From Larix kaempferi (lineage: Eukaryota; Streptophyta; Pinopsida; Pinales; Pinaceae), in the NCBI GenBank assembly GCA_027924585.1, contig BSBM01000361.1, positions 67,182,001-67,246,000 on the forward strand: DNA of 64,000 bases, in the 5' to 3' direction. Below are positions 45,180 to 55,800 of the stretch, piece by piece (the stretch's first letter is position 1; each line of letters begins with the position of its first letter). The notes beneath the pieces are model-generated. The model searched no databases. It was not told the origin of the DNA and saw only the letters and a program-made list of their open reading frames with translations. Both the position numbers and the translations under genes were made by a program.

Positions 45180-46235
45180 TTATGACATCGTAGCTGACGA
45201 AACATGTCGGTACGAACTTCTAAGTGTAGAGCATAACTTCCGATATGTGGATGGGTCAATCCATCCCAAATTGATTTGTTGTTGACTGTTGGGATTCCCC
45301 ACTGATCTGTCGTTAAGAGCTTTGATCACATTAGTACCATCGTCTTTCGACATTTCCCTTTTTTCAGAATATCGGTTTTTATGGTTGGGGTGTCGATAGG
45401 GAATTTTCACAATGTCATTTTCTTTTACGAGTGTCGTCTTTTGAGCATTGATTTGAGCTGGGACTTTTATTTTCGTCTCTTGAGGTTTTAATGTTTTATT
45501 CTGTATCTTTTCTAACTTGTTTCTTAACTGCCTGTTATCATTTTGAAGCTTCTTGATCAATTCGACTTGCGATTTCCTGTCATCTTCAGATTTCTTAAGT
45601 TGTTCCTTAAGATCTTCATTATGACTTCTGATGCAGCTATTTTCTTCCTGCTTGTCTAGAAGTTTTCCTTCAATGTCTTCCATAGATTGTTCTGTCTTCC
45701 TACTATTTTTCAACTTCTTAATTTTTGTGACTAGTGTCTTGTTATGATTTCTTAATTTAAAAATTTCTTCGGAATTGTTGGATAGTGTTTTACTACTCTT
45801 TGCGATCTCCAGTTTGTGTGCCTTTTTAGAGTCGTCATTTTGTTGTTGAAGAACTTTTATCTGTTGTCGACATTGGCCGACCTTTGATTCTTGACTTTCT
45901 AATTTATGTCGTATCTGAGTTAGTTCTTCATCTTTGTCGCTAACGATTTTGTTCAAGCGTATTATTTCTGCTTCATAATTATTTATTTCCTTCTTTATAT
46001 CTTGATTTCCTAACCTCTGATTGAATTCATTTTCGGCTTTTAATTCATCAATTTGTGCATACAATTTGTCTATACGCCTTGCTTGGTCAGATATTTTTAT
46101 TTCATTGCACCTTTCTTGTAATTCAATTCTTATTTCTGAACTGTTATTTATGTCACGCAATCTTTCATTGTCTTTTCGATAACGTTTTAACGTGGCTTCT
46201 AATTCCTCTATTTGTAATCGCAAACCAGCTTCCAT
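45180..46235 (-). CDS. 351-aa coiled-coil protein of a non-autonomous LTR element
   Basis: Single uninterrupted ORF, ATG at 46235-46233, TAA at 45182-45180. Residues 1 to about 250 are highly charged with Leu/Ile at heptad-like spacing (LQIEELEATLKRYRKDNERL, IDKLYAQIDELKAENE, LIKKLQNDNRQLRNKLEKIQ), which predicts a long coiled coil and hence an oligomer. The C-terminal 100 residues are different: a Lys/Pro-rich linker, a basic patch IPYRHPNHKNRYSEKREM, and a tail LGWIDPSTYRKLCSTLRSSY. No signal peptide, membrane helix, zinc knuckle or enzyme motif is seen. By position it occupies the place of gag, so a particle-forming or RNA-binding role is plausible inference. It stays open while all neighbouring element ORFs are broken, which argues that it is young, under selection, or both. 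It could instead be a captured host coiled-coil gene; I do not recognise the family. Confidence 0.85.
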   Translation of the reverse strand: MEAGLRLQIEELEATLKRYRKDNERLRDINNSSEIRIELQERCNEIKISDQARRIDKLYAQIDELKAENEFNQRLGNQDIKKEINNYEAEIIRLNKIVSDKDEELTQIRHKLESQESKVGQCRQQIKVLQQQNDDSKKAHKLEIAKSSKTLSNNSEEIFKLRNHNKTLVTKIKKLKNSRKTEQSMEDIEGKLLDKQEENSCIRSHNEDLKEQLKKSEDDRKSQVELIKKLQNDNRQLRNKLEKIQNKTLKPQETKIKVPAQINAQKTTLVKENDIVKIPYRHPNHKNRYSEKREMSKDDGTNVIKALNDRSVGNPNSQQQINLGWIDPSTYRKLCSTLRSSYRHVSSATMS

Positions 46236-46709
46236 GGTTTCGACTTCTTCGGAGATAGATAGTATTCAACTTTTTCGATGATAGAATGTCTTTTATTTTG
46301 ACTTCTCTGGTGATAGATAGCCTCAATTCTTTTAACGAAGGAGTCTCCCTTTGACTTGACTTTGACTTCTTCAATTTTGTCTTCTCTGACGAGGGATGCT
46401 TTTCTTTCCCTTATAATAATAATTATTATTTAAATGTAATAATAATATTATTTTAATATTATATATTTTCCAAACAATTGTAATATTTTACAATTATGGA
46501 CTAATATTAATTAATCTCCACGTTGGTTAACCTTTTGCTTTAGATTAATTTCTTTGTGGATTGTGTGTAGATTAGGTGGTTGGGAAGAATGATTGTTACC
46601 TTCCCCACCCAAGTTCAAATCTCACTTTTGGTTTGTTCTTAGGGAATAAAACCAAACCCACTTCTCACAAAACCACGTGCACCTTAAAACCATGTGCGGT
46701 TTCACTTCT

Positions 46710-46905
46710 TATTTTTACTTTTTACTTCTACTCACTTCTAAACTTTACTTTTACTTTTTTTTTTTTTCCTTTTCACTTCTTCTCACTTCTTTTTTATTTA
46801 TTTTTATATTCTATTTTCTTCTTTTTTACTTGTCTTTCTTTTCTTCTTTTTATTTTCTTTTACTTTTTCCTTTCTCTTTCTTTCTCTTTTTTTCTTTTTT
46901 TACTT
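46710..46905. repeat. Polypyrimidine tract (purine-rich in the element's sense strand)
   Basis: Almost pure C/T on the plus strand with TTTTTACTTCT/CTTTCTTT words. In the RNA of the element it would be an A/G-rich tract, perhaps used in packaging or as a degenerate repeat; its role is unknown. Confidence 0.75.
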
Positions 46906-46956
46906 CTTTGGGCCACGGCCTGGTTTTGGACAAGGTCCTAGATTGGTGGCTACAAG

Positions 46957-46972
46957 CCTGGCTCTGATACCA
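46957..46972 (-). promoter_or_regulatory. Primer-binding site of the coiled-coil element
   Basis: The plus strand reads CCTGGCTCTGATACCA, identical to the 3' end of plant initiator tRNA-Met as I know it; the element's RNA is therefore complementary over 16 bases. Two bases (AA) separate it from the LTR. Confidence 0.92.
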
Positions 46973-46974
46973 AA

Positions 46975-47270
46975 TGCTGTGAACGTATCCGTTCACTAAG
47001 TTAATAGTCGAATCCGACTCTCATATTGGATAATAAGTAAGAATAATATATTAGATGATAGGATAAAAGATGATGTCTTTTACAAGATAGACTTTCCCGT
47101 ATTTATAATTGTTTAAAAGGTGTCTAATGCAACTCTTCATAAAGAGTTACACCATTTCACTAATTAATTATATTACTATATTATTCTTGTTTGTTGTTAT
47201 TATTATTATTTTATTTATTTATATATATATATATGTTGATGTTTATTTTATTATTATTTTATTCATAGCA
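46975..47270 (-). repeat. 5' LTR of the coiled-coil element
   Basis: 296 bp, direct repeat of 44819-45120, ending next to the right target duplication CCCAG (47271-47275). Confidence 0.93.
47099..47107 (-). promoter_or_regulatory. TATA box in the 5' LTR of the coiled-coil element
   Basis: Minus-strand TATAAATAC, about 125 bases before the end of the LTR, the usual place for an LTR promoter; the same word is conserved in the other LTR. Confidence 0.6.
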
Positions 47271-47275
47271 CCCAG

Positions 47276-47655
47276 TTGTCCTATTTTGATTTTTTTTTCT
47301 TGTGGGATACTTGTGCCTCTATTTTATATCAACACTTAAAATCACCTTCATAATTGAAATATGTCTTACGCACCTCATATCTTATCCATAAATCCAATCA
47401 AAGTTTTGCAAAGCATATTTTTAGTTACCTAGGGTGACAGACTAGGATATACTCTAATTTTAATGGCTCCCTCCCTCAGTATGAGGTCTAGCTCAATGAC
47501 CTAAAGTGGTGCAGGAATGGTGCTACTTGCACATCCCTCCTTGGCATTGTAACTTTATTATTGCCCATTTTTATGATGTCTAAATATATAGATGGCATGA
47601 AAGATCAAAAACATATCAAATCTAGTTAAGCTACAACCTAAGGGACAATAAGGGT
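47276..47655. other. Host flank right of the coiled-coil element
   Basis: No gene recognised. It continues the pre-insertion sequence (GCGCCCCAG joined to TTGTCC). Confidence 0.45.
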
Positions 47656-48000
47656 TGTTAATGCCTAAATTTCGCACACATGCGACATTTCGACGATTCT
47701 TGTAGTAAGGCATCATCAACATAAAGAATGCAACTTACCAAAGGCATCCTCAACAAATAAAAAAGACAAAATGAGTCCAAAATTTCCCAAGACCAGTCAA
47801 AAGAAGAGGTTTCATGACTGAACCATTGTTAACCCGCGCTATAGCGCATGTCATTAGTTCAGTACCTACGTGATACTCACACAACTATTCCTTCGATAGT
47901 CACGTTACTGTCAAAACAATAGATCCACCTACTTCCCACGGTGCATTGAAGGCTCCATCATATCCACGAATCCGAATTCAACACCTCACACACTTGGTGG
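47656..48000 (+). repeat. Truncated, inverted relative of the 18.4/36.2-kb LTR
   Basis: Starts TGTTAATGCCTAAATTTCGC and follows the reverse complement of the right end of 36172-37127 for about 340 bases (ACACATGCGACATTT, TTGTAGTAAGGC, TCAAAAGAAGAGGT, CATTGAAGGCTC), then diverges where the palindrome cluster begins. Probably one end of a solo or truncated LTR with no target duplication seen. Confidence 0.7.
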
Positions 48001-48118
48001 CATTAAATATCCCCCACGGGCAAATTTAAACCCAAAATACGATGGCATATTTTTCTGAATTTCAACAACACTCCATCTAAGATCTGACAAAGTTGTTTTT
48101 TTTAAATGTCGGTGAAAC

Positions 48119-48665
48119 GTTGTCTGATATATGACAGACACAAACCCTGGTCGGATATCCGACAACAACTTGTCGAACAACCTACATCCTTTTTTAGCCA
48201 ACAAGTCGAATAACCGACAACAAACTAGTCGAATATCTGACAACATATTCATAACAACATGTCGAATAACCAACAAAACTTAGGTCGAATAACCGACAAA
48301 GTGGAGGTCGAATATCCGACAAATTATTCATCCCAACTTGTACACGTGTCGTCGAATATTTGACAACAAATTTGTCTCCCCAAGCCGAATAAATGACAAT
48401 AGTTATATCGAATATCCAACAATAATGGGGTCTAATATCCAACAACGTATTCCTCTCTAGTTGTCAAATAATTGACAAACTTGCACCACAAGCCGAAAAC
48501 AAAATCCAACGACGTATTCCGTCGGAGGTATAGCACACTCGTCGGATTATTGTTGTGTTGTCGTTGAATATGTGGCAGATCCTGACCTTAATATCCAACG
48601 ACTTTTCCATTAGATGTATAGAAACACCATTGGATCTCTGTTGTGTGGTCGTCGGATATTCGACG
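48119..48665. repeat. Cluster of degenerate 14-bp palindromes
   Basis: About twelve copies of GTCGGATATCCGAC, a perfect palindrome, lie at irregular 20-45-bp spacing. Exact or near copies: 48150-48163 (exact), 48205, 48228, 48261, 48284, 48307, 48351, 48407, 48430, 48463 and 48651-48664. Most are followed by AACA or AA. The common variants GTCGAATATCCGAC and GTCGAATAACCGAC differ at one to three positions. Spacer sequences are not repeated, so it is not an ordinary tandem array. Long minus-strand frames across it are by-products of the repeats. Confidence 0.85.
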
Positions 48666-50180
48666 GTGCTGAGGAATTAAAAAAAAAAATCTTACATATT
48701 TAAAACTATTCAAGCTCCTTATCATTGCATTGATACCAAAGAATCCACATAATTCCAAGAAATACCAAGAGATCAAAATTCATGCCCAACATAAAATGAT
48801 GAAATTTGATGTTGATTGGATTGAGTATGTTGGCATGTAAGATTCAATTCTAGTGTTGGTATTTCTAATTAGGGAAGAATTAGATGCCTTCCCATGTGAA
48901 TAAACAATTGAAAGAGTTTACATATTATGTGGAATAATTTTTGAAGGCTCATTCGACCCCTCTATCCATGTTAGTGTTTTTAGAGTCCATGTTGCAAGGT
49001 GTTTGTATATTGTTCATGTAGCTTTATTTGGTAGATAGTTCATGATCCTTGAGCCAAGAATGATCACATAAAATGTGCCTCTATGGTACGTGTGTCTTAT
49101 TGAAATCATTCTTTGCTTCTTCCTCAAAATCCAAAGATCTAGTTTCCATCAAGTTGTTATTACAATTTGGTTATGTATGATTCTTACCATATTCAATGCA
49201 TCTATCTAGCTGAAAATATCATTTTGAGGCAATATTAACACATAGTATTTACGGATTTTCTTCCTTATTTTTTCCCTATATAATCCAATTTGATTTCAAG
49301 AGATGTTCCATGTGATAATTACAAATGAACACTACTCTTTATACAATAATAAAAATTTTTGGAGTCGTGACCATTCTTCTCTATACTAATGTATAGAAGG
49401 CAACTTGAAGTTGATTGCGGCCTCAAAATATTTTCCAAACTCCTCAATTGTTCATGAATATTTACTGTTATTAGTAGAAGTGTGATCAATGCCAAAAAGA
49501 ACCACCGATGCGATGAATATATGTATGTTGGTCAAAATTGGTAATTGGATCCAACCTAGATGGGAAGTTGTGTAGCATTTGGACATATGGTCGATCAATA
49601 TTGCCTTATTTTGTACAAGATCTTGGAATCCTCCATGAGGCTCTTCTATATGATGAAAATCCACTTTCCATACACTCAGGATATTTGCAAATTTTGCAAG
49701 CACACCGGGACTAATAATAATGTGAGTGTTTGCTCATACTACTTTGTAGTTATAAAATTATATGAAATCACAAGTGCCTCTTTTGATTTTTCATTCAGGA
49801 ACATGAAATTAGCATAATTTGGAATGTTTACTAAATTTTTTAGAGGTAGAAAATAAAAATATAAGATCTTAAATTTTAGTATCACTTAGTGTGCATATGT
49901 TTTATCAATATGTAACATGACAAATAACATGGGTATGCAACTGAAGAGAAGTCTTTGGAGGTGAACAAGATCTTCCATTGTGGAGCAATAATGAAGGAAA
50001 TGGTGGCATTAATATTTGAGGATAGAGGGAAATTTTAAATCTTGCACATGATGTCTATGGTGATGTTCACAATTCCCAAGGAATCAAAGAGGAGTGGAGT
50101 CGCAATCCTTTCAGGAAGTGGTGTACAAAAGATGTGGCAAAGGTGGTTACAATGATGATCACAACATCCACCACTATGAA
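48666..50180. other. Non-coding stretch left of the full Copia element
   Basis: No gene recognised. Short frames (49452-49703 minus, 49560-49817 plus) overlap one another and have no motif. The last five bases of the flank, AACCT (50181-50185), form the target duplication of the Copia element. Confidence 0.5.
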
Positions 50181-50185
50181 AACCT

Positions 50186-50764
50186 TGTTGATGTATATGT
50201 AACTTCGGAATGTATTTCATCTATGATATTGTACTCCTATAGAGATGTGTTATTCCTCTATAAGGAAGTGTCGTCATTTGTATTGATAAGTGTCGCAAGT
50301 GTCGTAACTTGCCAATGGGTTAGTAGACCACCATGTGTGGGGTCGGCCCTGATTAAGTTAACTATGGGTTATTATACTAAGCTAGACAAGTCGGCCCCAT
50401 AAGTTGATTGGGCAGTCAGGACAAGTATAAATAGAGATCTCCCGATCTCTATTTTGATCACTTCATATATCACTCTACATCACTTGGAAAGTGGCCCACA
50501 TGTGAGGAGGAGGATCATCTGCTAGGAGGAGACCATCTCTGTGTACTTGGGTTGTATCATTGCTCTATCTATCTATGAGGAAGTTGTGGGGTTTTTTCAC
50601 CTTAGGGTTTTCCCCATGGAAACTCTGTGTGTCTATTGTCTCTTATGTTTGCATCTTGTGATGATTGATATGCTTGCTATGATTGATATGCATTGCTATA
50701 CTGTACATGTTATTCTCTCAGTAAAGATCCTAGAGTATATTGAATTAATGCTAAAAAATTAACA
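50186..50764 (+). repeat. 5' LTR of the full Copia element
   Basis: 579 bp, TG...CA ends, TATA box at 50426. The U5 part contains GTGATGATTGATATGCTTGC and ends AAAAAATTAACA. Confidence 0.96.
50426..50434 (+). promoter_or_regulatory. TATA box in the 5' LTR
   Basis: TATAAATAG followed by AGATCTCCCGATCTC; conserved at 57049-57057 in the 3' LTR. It predicts element transcription starting near 50460. Confidence 0.7.
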
Positions 50765-50777
50765 TGGTATCAGAGCT
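50765..50777 (+). promoter_or_regulatory. Primer-binding site of the full Copia element
   Basis: TGGTATCAGAGCT abuts the LTR end and complements the initiator tRNA-Met 3' end, with a mismatch only at the last base. Confidence 0.92.
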
Positions 50778-51338
50778 AACCTGAGAAGAAGACATTGTGC
50801 AGTGGCGGAAACCAGGGTTTCTTGTTTATTGGGTTTCTCTCCACATATTTTGGAAAAGAAATATGATAGATTGACTCTCCTCAGCAAGGTGAATCTTTTT
50901 GTCCAATCAAAATTTAGTTCTGAGCACTTTTAGTTTTGGCCCTAAAAATTAGGGTTTCCACAAAAATAGGAATTTCTGAAATCTGAAGACATAGCTGGAA
51001 GCTCCTTGGAAAAATCGAAGTTTAGAGCTTTGGATTGAGATTTTTGGTTGAGTGAAGCTCCGGGAAACTCAAACACTAATTCAAGGTCCTCCCCAATGAA
51101 CACGGGAAGACTAAAAGGCAGTTCTAAAGGGTGAAGCTTTGTAGATCTAAAATTCTGAATACACCAGGTTGATCAGCTCATCAAGGCACATCTTTATATC
51201 CTTTCAGAAAGTTGAAATTCACATTTTGATTTTTTAGGGTTTCTCTGACAAACCCTAATCTAGGACCAGATCCAGTTTTAAGCAAATCAAGTGGTAAGAC
51301 CTAAATATTTTCTGTTTCCATTTGAAGTACTCTTTAAG

Positions 51339-54300
51339 ATGTCTCACCACACCAAGCTTGAGGATAAGCTTGAAGGGGCTGATAACTTCCAAGCATGGAA
51401 GTATAGGATTGGGTTAATCCTGGAAGAAAATAAGTTGGACTCTTACATAAGGGAAGAGGTTCCTATCCCAAAGGAAGAAGAGGCTAAAGCTCTCCACAAG
51501 AAGAACTTGGTCAAGGAAAAGAGGATCATTGCTGATTCTATCAAGGACCATCTCATCCCACATGTTTCATCTCTAAAGACACCCAAAGAGATGTTTGATT
51601 CCTTGACCAAGCTATTTGAAGGGAATAACATAAATCAGAAGATGACCCTGCGGAACCAATTGAAAGGGGTAAAGTTTCAGAATGGAGAAACCATTCAATC
51701 TTATTTTTCTATGGTCTCTCAGATCAAGGAACAACTAGAAGTGGTGGATGAAATGGTGGATAATGGTGAAGTTGTCATGACCACTTTGAATGGCCTACCC
51801 AGGTCATGGGATTCCTTTATTCAAGGAATTTGTGCAAGAAGGAAGTTGATCTCCTTCAACAGACCGCGGGAAGAATATTCTCAAGAAGAAGCTAGGCTCG
51901 TGGCCTGAGAAGAAAAGATGGGAAATGAAGATGAAGCTCTCACAGCACATACCAAGAAAGGTAAGTTCAAGAAGGAGCCATCTCATAACAGAAGACCTTC
52001 TCACCACCATCACCAAAAGGGTAAGAAGGATTTGAGATGCTTCACCTGTAATGAGAAGGGGCACTTTTCTATAGATTGTCCCAAGAACAAAAAGGGTTCC
52101 AACAACAACAAGAAGAAGGGAAACAAGAAGAGATATCATGCTCATGCTGCTGAGGATGATGAACCTCCCAAGAAGAAGGCTAGAGCAGAAAGTGATGATG
52201 ATGACTCATCAAGTGAAGAAGAGTATGTTCTAATCTCTGCTCTCACAGGTACTATTTCTCATGGTTGTAATGATTGGTTAATTGACAATGGGGCTTCTAA
52301 ACACATGACTGGGTTTAAATAATATTTTTTAAATTTATCTGAACATGAATCACCCCATAAGGTGAAACTTGGGGATGATTATCAATAGCTTATCAAAGGA
52401 AGTGGGGAAGCCTCCTACAACCTAGACTCTGAAAAGTCTTTGGAGATGAAAGATGCGTTATTTGTACATGGGCTCAAGAAGAACCTACTCTCCATCTATG
52501 CATTAGATGCAAAGGGAATGAGGGTTGCATTTGTAGATGTCCAAGTCCTAATGTGGCCAAAAGGTAAAACTATTGATGATGCAGTGGTGATTGGAGAGCA
52601 AGAGGGAGGATTGTATAAATTGAATGGACAACCTGAACATGCCATGGTACATGAATCCATGGAGCCAAGTGAACTTTGGCATAGAAGGCTTGCTCATGTG
52701 CACTATAGAGCACTACCAATTGCAAGCAAAGCGGTAGAGGGTCTTCTTGAAATCAAGACCAAACATGAAGGTATTTGCAAAGGATGTGCAAAAGGAAAGA
52801 ACATAAAGAAGGCATTTCTAACTAGTGAAAGCAAGGAAAAAGGAATCTTAGAAATCATCCACTCTGATGTATGCGGTCCGATGTCATCCAGTTCTCTGAG
52901 TGGGTATGTTTACTATGTCTCTTTCATTGATGATTTCTCCAGGAAGACTTGGGTCTACTTCTTGAAAAACAAAGATGAAGTATTTAATAAGTTCAAGGAA
53001 TTCAAAACCTTGATGGAAAATCAAACTGACAAGAAGATCAAGACACTCAGATCCGACAATGGTAGTGAATTCACTTTAGGTGATTTCTAGAAACTATGCA
53101 ATGATTCAGGAATTAATAGGGAGTTGACTACTCCCTACAATTCACAACAGAATGGAGTTGCAGAAAGAAAGAATAGAACAATCATGGAAGCAGCACGGGA
53201 AATGCTGCATGACCAGGATCTGCCTATGCATCTATGGGCAGAAGCAGCCAGGACAGCTGTGTATGTGCAGAACAGAACACCCCACAAGATATTGGACAAC
53301 AAGACACTAGAAGAGGTCTTCTCCGGTAAGAGACCTGAAGTCAGCCATCTCAGGATATTTGGTTGTCCAGTATATACACATGTTCCAAAGGAAAAGAGGA
53401 CAAAGCTAGATCCTTTAGGAAAGAAGGGTATCTTTGTGGGTTACAGTGAAAGCTCGAAAGCTTACAAAATATACTTTCCAGGGTTCAAGAAGATTGATGT
53501 TAGCAGGGATGTGACATTTGATGAAAATTCAACATTCATCAAGTCAAGGAAGACACCTATTGAAGATCAAGAAGAACCAAAGGAAACCAGATTTCAAGAC
53601 ACTACCATGATTGATGCAATTCCAGATGCTGATCGTGAAATTGAAGATCTGTAAGAACCTATAGATCCACCTCATGAGAAGGACTCTCATAAGAGGAAAC
53701 CTACATGGGCTAGAGAACTTATTCAATATGCAGAAAGATATGGAATTCCAGAAGAAGAGAACTAGATCACATACCAGCTATGTTGCTTTATTCTATGATA
53801 TTATGAACAAAGAACCTTCCAGTTATGAAGAAGCAGCGGAAAAGAAAGAATGGAATGATTCCATGGTCGAGGAATACCAATCAATAATGAAAAATGATGT
53901 TTGGGATGTAGTCCCAAGACCTGAAGGGAAGTCTGTTGTGACTTCCAAATGGATCTACAAGATCAAGCATGCTGTAGATGGCAGCATAGAGAAATACAAA
54001 GAGAGATTTGTAGCTCATGGCTTCTCCCAGAAAGAAGGGATTGATTATGAAGAAATTTTTGATCCTGTAGCCAGGTACACTTCCATCATATCAGTACTTG
54101 CTCTGGCTGCAGTGATGAAATGGAAGATACACCAGATGGATTTCAAGACTGCTTTCTTGAATGGTGTAGTTGAGGAGGAAGTGTATGTGGAGCAGCCACT
54201 TGGTTTTGAGACACATGACAGGAAGTCATATGTGTGTAGATTGAAGAAAGCCTTGTATGGCTTGAAGCAAGTTCCTAGGACTTGGTATGGTAAGATGGAC

Positions 54301-55359
54301 AATTTTCTATCCAGTTTGGGCTTTACCAAGAGTAAAGTGGATTCCAACCTTTACTGCAAGGTTGAGGAAGGCAATCTTGTGATACTACTCCTGTGCGTGG
54401 ATGACCTGTTTGTTACAGGTAATGATAGTTTGATTGCTGATACCAAGAGGAAGCTTGCTGCCGAGTTCGAGATGAAGGACTTGGGGATGATGCACTATTT
54501 TCTAGGCATGGAGGTGTGGTAGAGTACAGCTGGTATCTTCCTTGGACAAGAAAAGTATGCAGTAGAGATCCTGAAGAGGTTCGGGATGATGGACTGCAAG
54601 GCCATGGCCACACCTATGGCATCGAACTTGAAGCTTCTATGTGATGTTTCATCTGAGCCCATTGATGTTACTGTGTATCGTCAGATGATTGGGCCCTTGA
54701 TGTACTTGACGAACACAAGGCCAGATATTTGCTTTGCGGTGAACACATTGAGCTAGTTCCTGATGGATCCAAGAGGTGTTCACCTGGTTGCTATAAAGCA
54801 TATTATGAGGTATCTTAAGGGTACAGTTGATTATGGGCTCAAGTATGATGCGAATCAAAAGTTTAACCTACAGGGTTATGTTGATTCAGATTGGGTAGGC
54901 AGAGCTCCAGATAAAAAGAGCACTTTAGGGTTTTGCTTCAGTATGGGATCAGGTGTGATCTCTTGGTTTAGCAGGAAGCAGTCCTATGTAGCACTGAGTA
55001 CAGCCGAGGCAGAGTATGTTGCAGCATGTTCGGCTAGTTGTGAGGCAATATGGCTCCGAAAGATACTGTTTGAGTTATTTGATCTTCCGCTAGAGGCTAC
55101 TGGTATCTTTTGTGACAACTAGAGTTGTGTGAAGCTGTCTGAGAATCTGGTGTTCCACAACAGGTCGAAACACATTGAGATCAAATATCACTATATCAGG
55201 TGGGATATGGTGCAGAGAGGAGCAGTGAAGCTACTGTATGTTGCGACGGATGAGCAGGTTGCAGATGTACTGACAAAACCACTAGCCAGAGTGAAGTTTG
55301 AGTACTTCAGAGAGAGGCTTGGTGTTCTTCAGATTGATGACACTTCGAGGAAGAAGTGA
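51339..55359 (+). pseudogene. Copia gag-pol polyprotein broken by stops
   Basis: One original reading frame of about 1,340 codons. Gag opens MSHHTKLEDKLEGADNF; zinc knuckle CFTCNEKGHFSIDCP at 52038-52082; protease WLIDNGASKHMTG (Asn in place of the usual Ser) near 52276; integrase with ELWHRRLAHVH, CKGCAKGK, FIDDFSRKTWVYFL, LRSDNGSEF and NGVAERKNRTIMEAA; RT with KWIYKIKHAVDG, MDFKTAFLNGVVEEEVYV and LLLCVDDLF (Cys for the Tyr of YVDD); RNase H with GYVDSDW, STAEAEYVAAC and a tail ending LGVLQID. Stops: TGA 51906, TAA 52320, TAG 52386, TAG 53088, TAA 53652, TAG 54520, TAG 54754 and TAG 55120, plus a frameshift near 53755-53765. Most fit Gln or Arg codons changed by C-to-T. The stop at 51906 falls within gag, so even gag is truncated. 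Confidence 0.95.
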
Positions 55360-55469
55360 TGGACACATTTGTAGGAGCCATTCCGAGCATAGTGAGAGGA
55401 GGATCCTTCCATGGTTGTGGATATAAGCGTTGGATGATGAGCATCAAGACAATGCTCTAGTTACTGCTC

Positions 55470-55800
55470 TGTATGTATGTATCATGTTGGATGTTGGATA
55501 TGATCATTTGGATCATTTATATGTATGTATGTATGCATCATGTTGGATGCTGGATATGATCATTTGGATCATTTATATGTATGTATGTATGCATCATGTT
55601 GGATGCTGGATATGATCAGTTGGATCATTTATATGTATGTATGTACGCATCATGTTGGATGCTAGATATGATTAGTTGGATCATTTATATGTATGTACGC
55701 ATCATGTTGGATGCTGGATATGATCAATTAGATCATTTATATGTATATGTATATACGCATCATGTTGGATGCTGGATATGATCAGTTGGATCATGTGTAT
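55470..55800. repeat. Tandem array, ~56-bp period, in the Copia 3' untranslated region
   Basis: Six head-to-tail units marked by ATCATGTTGGATG at about 55481, 55537, 55593, 55648, 55703 and 55759, each with GGATATGAT, GGATCATTTATATGTATGTA. The first five are nearly identical, indicating recent expansion or homogenisation. Confidence 0.92.

Larger units (their letters stand above)
46236..46974 (-). other. Leader of the coiled-coil element
   Basis: About 740 nt between 5' LTR and ORF. In the sense (minus) strand it holds a 190-nt purine-rich tract (plus-strand pyrimidines at 46710-46905) and, just before the ATG, imperfect repeats of CTATCTATC followed by AGAGAAGTCAAA. A second 69-codon frame (46374-46165) overlaps the ORF start in another frame and is probably fortuitous. 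Confidence 0.6.
44819..47270 (-). mobile_element. Compact non-autonomous LTR retrotransposon carrying a coiled-coil ORF
   Basis: 2,452 bp, complete and recently inserted. LTRs of 302 and 296 bp (44819-45120, 46975-47270) have minus-strand ends TGCTATGAAT...CACAGCA. A perfect target duplication, CCCAG, lies at 44814-44818 and 47271-47275. The primer site at 46957-46972 is a 16-base match to the initiator tRNA-Met 3' end, so the element reads on the minus strand. Outside the microsatellites I count five LTR differences, all transitions. The interior is 1.85 kb: a leader of about 740 nt, one intact 351-codon ORF, and 59 nt before the 3' LTR. No protease, RT, RNase H, integrase or zinc knuckle is present, so it must borrow those from another element. 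It resembles the TR-GAG/LARD class in layout, but the protein is not a recognisable gag. Confidence 0.92.

Noticed and set aside
46576-46967. Phe/Ser/Leu-rich plus-strand frames in the coiled-coil element
   Set aside because: They translate the polypyrimidine tract of the leader and are antisense to the element's gene.
47986-48445. Overlapping minus-strand frames with recurring DIRP/CRLFD words
   Set aside because: The apparent protein repeat is a by-product of the palindromic DNA repeat being read through; the frames overlap each other and have no upstream promoter or start context.
48119-48665. CRISPR-like array
   Set aside because: Short palindromes with irregular unique spacers superficially suggest it, but the spacing is 20-45 bp and variable, repeats are degenerate, and the genome is a plant's; no cas genes.
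55430-55781. Cys/Tyr/Met-rich repetitive open frames
   Set aside because: They arise from the 56-bp non-coding array after the polyprotein stop.
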